DNA of 64,000 nucleotides, from assembly GCA_036927565.1 (NCBI GenBank), contig JAYESD010000001.1, forward strand, positions 109,721,110 to 109,785,109. Direction: 5' to 3'. The position numbers were made by a program, and so were the translations under genes. Source of the DNA: Tuctoria greenei. Lineage: Eukaryota; Streptophyta; Magnoliopsida; Poales; Poaceae. This document shows positions 56,502-64,000 of the stretch, piece after piece. The notes beneath the pieces were generated by a model that was not told the DNA's origin, made no database searches, and saw only the letters and a program-made list of their open reading frames with translations. Each line of letters starts with the position of its first letter. Position 1 is the stretch's first letter.

Positions 56502-56906
56502 GGCTGTGGTGGTTCGTCGGCGCCGGGCTAGGAGGTGGAACGTTGGAAGAAGAAGAAAGGAGTGCAAAAGTTCTGTGCTTGTACATAACCGATGACGCGC
56601 CTTAGACCGTCCGCAGTGGTTCACTGAAAAGCTTACTGGACTGTAAATATAGAGTAAATTACTAGAAGTATAGAGTAAGTGTCTAGAAACAAATGCTAGA
56701 AATATAGAGGATATACTGAAAGTTTAGAGAGATAGAGTAAGTTTTAGAGGAAACCGCTGTGGATGGTCTTATATATGGTCTGTGCGGAGTAGACGAGGGA
56801 GCGGTTCGTTTCCCGTGCATTGAACTCTTTGCAGACCTCGTGCGGCGCAATTAAACCACTGTGGAAGACGATCTTCAGAGATCCTTCCGTCTCTCTTGTG
56901 GAACCG

Positions 56907-57017
56907 AATGCCCTGCAGTACTGCAGGTGCATTAGAGGTCACTGACATGTGGGCCCTATGCTCTATGGGACCCACATGTCAGTGACTTCTAATGCACCTG
57001 CAGTACTGCAGGGGATT
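56907..57017. repeat. Foldback hairpin, counterpart of 8,181-8,291
   Basis: The pairing arms are conserved; here 'gcacctgcagtactgcag' restores pairing at a position mismatched in copy A. Confidence 0.83.
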
Positions 57018-57314
57018 TCAGTATCCATGTGGAACGTCGTGCACGCGTCCCTGCACCACGGCTTCTTAACTTCTCCACAGACCTCGTGCGACGCGTCAGT
57101 TACTTGGCGCACTGGAAAGGCTAGCGGAGAGATCTTCGGGCCCGGCGAGCCCCACCACGGCGGCGCCACGCGCGCGCCCTCGGCGCGAGGAAGAAAGGGT
57201 CTGTGATGTTGGTTTTCTTATTTCGTGATGTTGTTTTTCTTGTTTTGTAGTAGTATTGTTTTATGTTAATGAACTCAATGTCATTGTTCCTCTGTGAAGA
57301 CCTTTTGCCGTAGT

Positions 57315-57470
57315 CGGTTCCTACCATAACAGTAACCGCCTAAGATAATTAGGTTATCACAGATGGTTCTTTACTTGTATCTAGCCGTCTTTGATAATTG
57401 TTTTTCACAGACATGCCTAGCCGTTGGTTAATAACCGTCTATAATAAGGTATAACCTATGCAGTACTACT
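57315..57470. repeat. Inverted-motif cluster, counterpart of 8,585-8,735
   Basis: 'aaccgcctaagataa', 'ttatcacagatggtt' and 'aataaccgtctata' in both orientations. Confidence 0.45.
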
Positions 57471-57642
57471 GCTGTTATTTCTAATTTCCAGGTCAATTTA
57501 ATATAAGCACAGAACAAAAATCAATAATATCATCACAGAACAAAAGTCAACAATATTATCATCACAGAAGTCAATTTCACTAAAACAATATACATATGTA
57601 CAAGTTACAGATACAATTCATCTCAAAGTTTACAAGTTTTCA

Positions 57643-60600
57643 CTAAAAATTGTTTCTATTGGCATAGTCGCAATGTTCTGGCACATCAGCTGCTGCACCA
57701 TTTTCATCAAAGAACTCCCCTCTTTTGTGCAAAATTTTGTGACGAATGAATTGATAGAGTTCAGCAGCAATCCTGTTAGCTCCTCCACTAGGAATACTTC
57801 TACAAACCAGCCATTGTTCGTTCAGATTCTTCGTGTGCTGCAATATAACACATAACAAGGTTTAGAATGTATTGGTTTGAACAATCTAAAAGTATAGATC
57901 AAAGTGAGAGTATACAGGAATTTATTTGGTATTTTTGGAGCAGTTGTACTATGAGTAATTGAATTTTGAAGTTGGAATCAAAATATTAAAATAATGTTTC
58001 TGGTAATATTGAACAGCAGAGAATATAAGTATTAAACTATGCTAGTTACAATGAAAATGAAACACAAAAGTAAGAAAATAAGGTATTGACATTAAGGATA
58101 ACTTACATCCTCACGATTCACTGTATATACGCCGGCGGTCCGAAGATGCTCGCATACATAATACCCGCATAAGACACTCCCAGCAGGCTGCTTCGGACAA
58201 GCATAATACGTTTTATTGTCCAATGCATTCGTATTGGAAGGTCTCTCACCGCCAAGCCATTCCGCGTAAAACCACCAAGCGTTGTAATACAAGAAATGTC
58301 ATATAAAACTTGTCAACACATTCTAAATGTGCGTAAATTAAAATTATTGAATAAACATACAATTTCAAAATGGAAAGGAAATCTTTGTAACGATCTGGTG
58401 AGAAATCGGCCGAGTCCAAGACTGTTGCCATTCCCTGCGTTGGCTTGATAAAGATCATTATGTAGTGATTACTGCAAACATACAAACACATGTGTTAACA
58501 ATTACCATTAATTGCTATTTCAATGTCATGTGTCGAACTTACTCGAAGTGGTATGGAGCCTTTATGAGGTCCTTGCCATCTCTGACAAAGTTAAACATCA
58601 CATGTCCTATGTAAGCTGCAACTTCTGTCCTTTTATCCTTCTTAAGTTTTGCGATTGCTTTTTCAAAATCTTTTTTTTATGTGTTTGAACTGTGCTGAGT
58701 CTTGATCCGCCTGGACGTCGAATATCACCTTTGCAATCCTAGTAGGGTCAAGGATATCTATCTTGCGCTCCAACTTTTCATTATCCATGTATTGCATCCT
58801 ATTGAAGAAGTACATAATTGTTATAATCTCATGAAATGCGTATGCGTGTAGTAAGAAAAGCAAATACAAAATATTAGAGCACTTACAAGCACCAGACGAG
58901 CAGCAGGTTGATTTCGAGCATGCCCCGATGGAAAAGGGCATGCAGCTCTTCAAATAAAATGACTCGTCTATCCACTCCAGTGCTCCAGAATGCTTCTTTT
59001 GGAATACGAAATGTGACGCAATTAAGACCATATTTTGTGCTGGCAAGGATGTACCACTCATGCATTCTTCTGAGCTGGACAGGTTGTTTGCTAAGTTGTA
59101 CGGATGTCATGAACGGCTTCCCATTCTTAAATTCAGGAGGAACATCCTCAAGCTTGTATATTGGAACTCCTGGTTTAACTAAAGCCGTCTGCCGATTATA
59201 CATGACACCGTCTTCTTCCCACTCCTCGATATCTCCTAATGATGGCTCATGAGAAGAACGAGATGCACTCGATTTTATAATATTTTCCTTCATAGTTTCC
59301 AAATATTTTGACACTTCTGATGAAGGTTTCTTATTTTCGTATGAGGTAACTTTGATAGGCACTGATGACCGAGGAGTAGTCATCGGAAGTTGGACACTGG
59401 CTTGTTGTTGAACCTATTGTTCAACTGATTGCTCTTTACTCCCAGCAGTTGGCTCTAGTACTACTTCAAGCTGTTGCTCAACTGGTTGCTCTTTACTAGC
59501 AACAGCTTGCTCTGGTACTGCTTGAAGCTGTTGTCCAACTTGTTGCTCTTGGATATCATCCTTGCTGAGACATAGGGGGAGTGGATCTTCCTGGTCTGGG
59601 AGTGGATCTTCATGCACTTTCGCCTTAGAAGATGGGGTTGCAGTATTTGGAGATGAGACGGGGTTAGAAATTGGCTCATCGTCCAACATGATATCGCGTC
59701 GGTGCCAAAGGATTAATTGGTTGATAGCCTGTCCCAGAGTTGTGATCGCCTCAGGTGTGACGTGGTCTATTTCATAATCATTATCAATGATCTGAAGAAC
59801 TTGCACCACAGCATAATATAACGGAAGTGGATTCCCGTTGAAGTCACGATCAGGCTTTGCCATAGCAGTGACAACCTGTTTGGTTTTGTTCCCTGCTCTG
59901 CCTATCGGGACAAGAAGACGACAAGATTTTTCATTAGCAATATCATTGATAGGGAACTTATGGGTTGACCCTGAGCCTGGCACGGAACCAACGCTGCTAG
60001 GGTAGGCAGTTGGAGATACTAATTGCTCCTTTTGCACCGGAACCATCACTGTACTCGGTGCCACTAATTGTCCTGATTGTCTAAGTTGTTCCATTATTTC
60101 TTGCATATTTTCTTTGACCTTTTGAGCAATCATTTCATCAAGTGTTTTCTTAAACTTCTCACATCTTCTATATGTGTCTTTATCTTTAGGGAAACCATCT
60201 AGCCAAGACATTTGATAAGAGACTGCTCGAACCCGTCCGCTGTGTTAAGGGTTTCCTAAGATAGGGGTAAGTTGGTCATTCTGCCTCTTCGGCTTGAAGA
60301 GACCCTTCTGTTGCTTTTCAATTACTTCTTTCATTTTATCCTCTACTTCATTCAGAGAGTCAGGCTTTTCAAGTTTGCCCTTGCTGGTCAAACCTGACCG
60401 AGCAAAGACCCAGCGTTGAGTTCGCTCATCGCACCCTTCTAATGGGTGAGGATTGCCTTTACTGGTAATTTCGTCTAATATCTTATTCCATTTCTGTACT
60501 TTGGGGGCATATCCGGCAGACCCCAAGCGATGATGGTATTTGTTCTTTTTTGCAAGCTCTGACCTAGTTGCACTTAGAGCTTTAGCATCAGGTGTGCTCT

Positions 60601-61340
60601 TTTGACGAACAAACTCTTGCCACTGAGCTTGTGTGATTTTTCCCATCTTCCTCGGGCTAGGGACCTTATTGGCCTTAATATAAGCATTCATTTCACTCTT
60701 CCAGCATCAAAACTTTTTGCCGCAAGGGACCAATGTTGCTTTCTTTACAGCTTCTTCTGTGCCTTTCGGGAACTTGAATTGTTTATTTATCCTTTCCCAC
60801 AACTCATTCTTGGTCTGCTTGGGTAATTTCCTCCAATTCTCAGTTGTCATCGGGACAACCTCCCTAACAAGAAAACCGCATGCATTACGGTACTTGTTAA
60901 CTGAATCCAGTGGTTCTTGGGGAAGCCCACCTGGACCAACCCTTGTTATGTACATGATGCGGTCCAATGGACCCTTATTGGGACCTCGTTGCCCTCGTTT
61001 CCGCTTGAGTGAAGTTGAGGGTTCATCCATTGGAGAACCTTCTGCGGTTTTAGGAGCCGATGTCACCTCATTGTCTTCGCGATTAATCTAGGTAGAAAAA
61101 AATTATAAGACTTCGTATACTTGACAACCAAGATTAACTTAAACTGCTGAAGTTAAATTCGTGATCCATACCTCATTGGCAGGATCATATTCCGGGTCTA
61201 GATCCACTGAAGTCTTTTAATTTTTATATTCGGAAAAGGATCCGATGGACTGTGATAGGAGCCTGAACTGCTGGAGTCGTAAACTCCATATTGTCTTCTT
61301 TATTGTTACTACCAGGACCAGTCTTATTAGGGCTTTCCAT
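57643..61340 (-). pseudogene. Transposase_24 / DUF8039 / Ulp1-protease gene, copy B, broken at other places than copy A
   Basis: Same exon order as 8,916-12,593. Here the protease exon with the catalytic Gln/Cys ('CPKQPAGSVLCGYYVCEH', about 58,092-58,292) is intact and the DUF8039-like/linker frame is open for 265 codons (60,211-59,414). Private lesions: TGA near 60,705 just after 'VPCGKKF', and TAA near 60,245 after 'ILGNP'. A TAG near 59,412 is shared with copy A. The last exon is 57,858-57,643. Lesions in the two copies are mostly at different sites, so the gene was less damaged when it was duplicated. Confidence 0.82.
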
Positions 61341-61879
61341 GCTAGAACTAATAAGACAAAAAATCTAATAAATGGCATATTAACTCTACATGAAGTGTTG
61401 CATGAAGAAAAAGATGGAAGCATTCTAGGATTTGATAAGGCATTCTAGGGTTTAAGGTGACTGACCAAAAGGTTCCTATACATTGCGAGGGTGACAAGCA
61501 TGTTAAAGTTGCTCACCAGCAATGGCAATTTTATCTTCTTATTCTAAATAGGCTAGCTTCGTTCAGAGTGGCAACCACGTTCTTGAGGTTTACTAGGCGG
61601 CGCCTAGCTCTGGACCTATAACTGATCAAGCAAGGGACAAAAAGCAAATCCTCAAGCCTTTTTCTAGTATCAAGAATCGCAAAGTGTAGCACTTGGATTT
61701 GGATGGTGAGGTGAGGTGAGGCGAGGTAGCTGCAGGCGAGAAGAGACACTCTTTTTCAGCGATGAGGGCGTACCTGGAAGTGACTAGGGCGAAGCTCGGC
61801 GGAGACGGCAAAGCTCGGCGACATACCTGGAAGTGACGAGAGCGAACACTTGGCTGCCGAGGGTATATATAAACTCCAA
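61341..61879. other. Region upstream of the Ulp1-type gene, copy B
   Basis: Counterpart of 12,594-13,139; one 'gaagctcggcggcgacggc' unit fewer than copy A. No gene. Confidence 0.4.
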
Positions 61880-62050
61880 TTTTCTCAGGCGGATTTTAAG
61901 TACCGACCGTCTGAGAAGATGGTTACCTCAGGCGGGTTTTACTTACCAACCGCTTGAGAAGATAAAATTATCTTAGGCGGTTGGTTAGTAACATCCGAGA
62001 TAAACATCTTCTCAGACGGTTTGTAAGTACCAACCGTCTATGAAGATATT
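61880..62050. repeat. Inverted 'aaccgtctgagaag' motif array, counterpart of 13,140-13,325
   Basis: Same head-to-head motif arrangement with few substitutions. Confidence 0.6.
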
Positions 62051-62589
62051 TACTTATTTTTAATTAATATTCTTGATTAAATGTGGGTCCTTTAAAAAGG
62101 TGAAATTCCACTTTCTTGTAATATTATTGATATGTAAAGGTTACCATTAAATTTCACTTCATAAATCATTTGAAATTGGTCAGAACATAAAAAACATACA
62201 ACAAATGCTGTTTTTCATTTTTCTACCTTGATGAATATAATGCTTTTTTCATTTATTTTTTCAATGGACATATTTAATCATCATACCAACCTCTATGAAT
62301 TTTTTCAGATTTTTTTAAATTTTTTTGAATCAATGTGTGTTCATAATTTGATGAACGCCTACATAAAGACCCCTCACCAACCTCCTGTGAAGACGTGTCG
62401 ACGACCGTGCACGACCTTTCTTTTCCCCGAAGCGCGACCTTTCAATGCGCGGTAAACCAACTGCTCCATCTTCCACTCCGCGCGGCCTTAAAGACGCGCT
62501 ATCACTCGTTAGTTCTCCACAAGCGCGTCACTCACTTTGAATCCTCTTATTTTCTTCGTCTTCCTCCGCTCTGACGACCCAACACCACT

Positions 62590-62982
62590 ATGGCCGACCT
62601 TCCGCCGCCAAGCCCTCCGAAGGAGCCACCTTGCAAGAAACTATGTTGCAGCTCCCCTGAGAGGTTCAACACCCAGCAGCGCCTCCTCATGGCGCGAGAG
62701 GCGTACAACAATACATCTCGCGCCATGAGTGCCTTGGGGCTGGGTACCCTTCCAGAGTATACTGGAATGGGTACCATCGGCCACTACCTCTACGCCCTCA
62801 CGGGGGTGGATGATCGTCTCGACATTCTGTTCGTGACGATGGCCCAGGTTCTTGGCCCCGAGGGCCGCAGAACGCTGGTGGAGGCGACGGCTAGCAACCT
62901 CGGGGTTGCACCGCCGGTGCAGCCGGTGCAACCGGCCCCTATTGCACCGGCGCCGGAGGACAAGGACGAGGAAGAGGAGTAG
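62590..62982 (+). CDS. P3, copy B (open)
   Basis: 130 codons from ATG 62,590. Pro/Lys-rich start (MADLPPPSPPKEPPCKK), 'REAYNNTSRAMSALGLGT', 'LPEYTGMGTIGHYLYAL', 'VDDRLDILFVTMAQVLG', then a Pro/Val linker and a short Asp/Glu/Lys tail ending EEEE. It lacks the extra base that breaks copy A. It is the shortest family member and shows the minimal unit: start, core and acidic tail. Function unknown. Confidence 0.65.
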   Translation: MADLPPPSPPKEPPCKKLCCSSPERFNTQQRLLMAREAYNNTSRAMSALGLGTLPEYTGMGTIGHYLYALTGVDDRLDILFVTMAQVLGPEGRRTLVEATASNLGVAPPVQPVQPAPIAPAPEDKDEEEE

Positions 62983-63220
62983 AAGTAGGAGTAGGATTTA
63001 ATTAGTTTTTCTTTGTTGTTTTTAGTTGCTTCTGTTTTATAAATATTGTTAATGAATGAAATCTATCTTTGTTCATCTATATAACTGAATATTACTTGTG
63101 TATCTTGTGTTCTTTTGTGAGATGCGTTATTGAATATTGTTAATGAATGAGTATCTTGTGTGTTCTTCAACTGTGTTAATGAATGAATGTGTAGTGTGTT
63201 CATCGTGTTCCTCAGACTCA
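62983..63220. other. Downstream region of P3, copy B
   Basis: AT-rich with 'gttaatgaatga' near-repeats; counterpart of 14,255-14,499. No gene. Confidence 0.4.
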
Positions 63221-64000
63221 GGTATCATAAGATAATTATCTTAGGCGGTTGGTAATTCAAACTCGTCTGAGAAGAAGATTATCTCAGGCGGTTGGTAAGT
63301 AATACCCGACTGAGATAAACATCTCAGAAGGTTATTAAGTACCAACTGCCTGTGAAGATATTTACTTCTTCTTAATTAATATTCTTGATTAAATGTGGGT
63401 CCTTTAAAAAGGCAAAATTCCACTTTCTTGTAATATTATTGATAAGTAAAGGTTACCATTAAATTTCACTTCATAAATCTTTTGAAATCGGTCAGAACAT
63501 AAAAAAAATACAACAGATGATATTTTTCATTTTTCTATCTTGATGAATATAATGCCTTTTTCATTTATTTTTTCAGTGGACATTTTTACTCATCATACCA
63601 ACCTCTATGAATTTTTTCAGATTTTTTAAAAATTTTTTGAATCAATGTGTGTTCATAATTTGATGAATGCCTCATATGTATATGAGCATTTAGTTAGAAT
63701 GATGGATAATTTGAAGTTTGACATGTTGGAATGCTTTTAAAAAAATTAAAAAAATTCATACATTTATAAATATTACAAATATGATCATACAATCAAATTT
63801 GAGTGAAGGATCTTTTTTTTACGAGATACAAAAATGTGAATAATATGTGAGTAGAAATTAATTTGATATTTACCAAAACATTACAATGTCAGCTATACAA
63901 GTTTTAAAATTTTTTGTAAAGGTGGTAGATGTTAATTTTATACAAATGTAGAAGAAAGAATCATATAATTTGGACACAATTTGCAGAATCTAAACATATT
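63221..64000. repeat. First unit of the 0.79-kb tandem repeat, copy B (cut by the window end)
   Basis: Aligns with 14,495-15,272 of copy A. The next units lie beyond the window. Confidence 0.8.

Larger units (their letters stand above)
46670..64000. mobile_element. CACTA-1 copy B, left 17.3 kb (right part outside the window)
   Basis: Starts CACTACCAGGATTCCGG, then the left array and the same gene order as copy A up to the first unit of the 0.79-kb repeat. 47,774-64,000 aligns with 1-15,272; by eye a 320-bp sample near 1,080-1,400 shows nine differences, eight of them transitions. Main structural differences: the solo LTR at 55,457, a shorter (TA)n, a longer Glu-coding triplet run in P2, and one 23-bp indel in the Ulp1 exon. 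Confidence 0.88.
47774..64000. repeat. Long direct duplication of 1-15,272
   Basis: Collinear match over the whole interval. The offset is 47,773 at the left, falls to about 47,741 after the TA microsatellite and ends at 48,728 after the solo LTR and triplet expansions. Sampled identity is about 97%, mostly transitions. With the arrangement of the other elements this is best read as part of a tandem duplication with a ~47.8-kb period. Confidence 0.85.

Noticed and set aside
1..64000. tRNA, rRNA or intact housekeeping gene
   Set aside because: None could be recognised; all credible coding stretches belong to mobile elements or cargo.

Overview
The window is repeat-dense plant nuclear DNA, almost certainly from a grass (Poaceae; a panicoid is plausible but not shown). 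I see no intact ordinary host gene. Nearly everything belongs to transposable elements (TEs): a very large CACTA (En/Spm) DNA transposon family, a Sirevirus-type Ty1-copia element, a Ty3-gypsy chromovirus, a solo LTR, small TIR/foldback elements and captured host sequence. The grass call rests on the CACTA gene set (TNP2, Transposase_24/Ulp1 proteins), Stowaway-like 'gggacggaggga' ends, and GC-rich codon use in several small genes.

Layout. 1-24,358: most of a ~25.5 kb CACTA element (CACTA-1, copy A). It holds the end of its left subterminal repeat array, a minus-strand Transposase_24 pseudogene, two minus-strand genes of an unnamed acidic-tail family (P1, P2), a multi-exon minus-strand Transposase_24/DUF8039/Ulp1-protease pseudogene, two plus-strand members of the acidic family (P3, P4), a 0.79-kb tandem repeat, a nested TIR element, a deleted TNP2 remnant, a captured Mei2-like gene fragment, and the right subterminal array ending in TAGTG. 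24,359-31,435: 3' half of a Sirevirus (RT, RNase H, extra ORF, polypurine tracts, 3' LTR). 31,436-32,190: gag fragment of a gypsy element on the minus strand. 32,192-32,392: 28-bp minisatellite. 32,393-38,499: right part of a second CACTA (CACTA-2) with a near-complete but stop-ridden TNP2. 38,500-41,588: gypsy PR-RT-RH-INT-chromodomain on the minus strand. 41,589-46,669: 5' half of a Sirevirus (5' LTR, PBS, gag, protease, integrase). 46,670-64,000: left part of CACTA-1 copy B, which repeats 1-15,272 at roughly 97% identity but carries a private 905-bp solo LTR.

How it fits together. The pieces are in circularly permuted order. The Sirevirus 5' half stops at a CACTA left end preceded by ACA, and the 3' half begins after a CACTA right end followed by ACA. 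The two LTR outer flanks both carry CATAC, and those flanks are the two complementary parts of one gypsy element. The simplest reading is a nest (gypsy, with Sirevirus inside it, CACTA-1 inside that, and CACTA-2 also in the gypsy) that was tandemly duplicated with a period of about 47.8 kb. The duplication joint would lie at the minisatellite near 32.2-32.4 kb. The window then starts inside CACTA-1 of unit 1 and ends inside CACTA-1 of unit 2.

The least explained content is the P family: four divergent paralogs inside one transposon, two on each strand on either side of the Ulp1 gene, sharing a core with LGLGTLP, MDTxGHY and VADRLD motifs and ending in Glu/Asp-rich tails. P1 is open in both copies; the others carry copy-specific damage.
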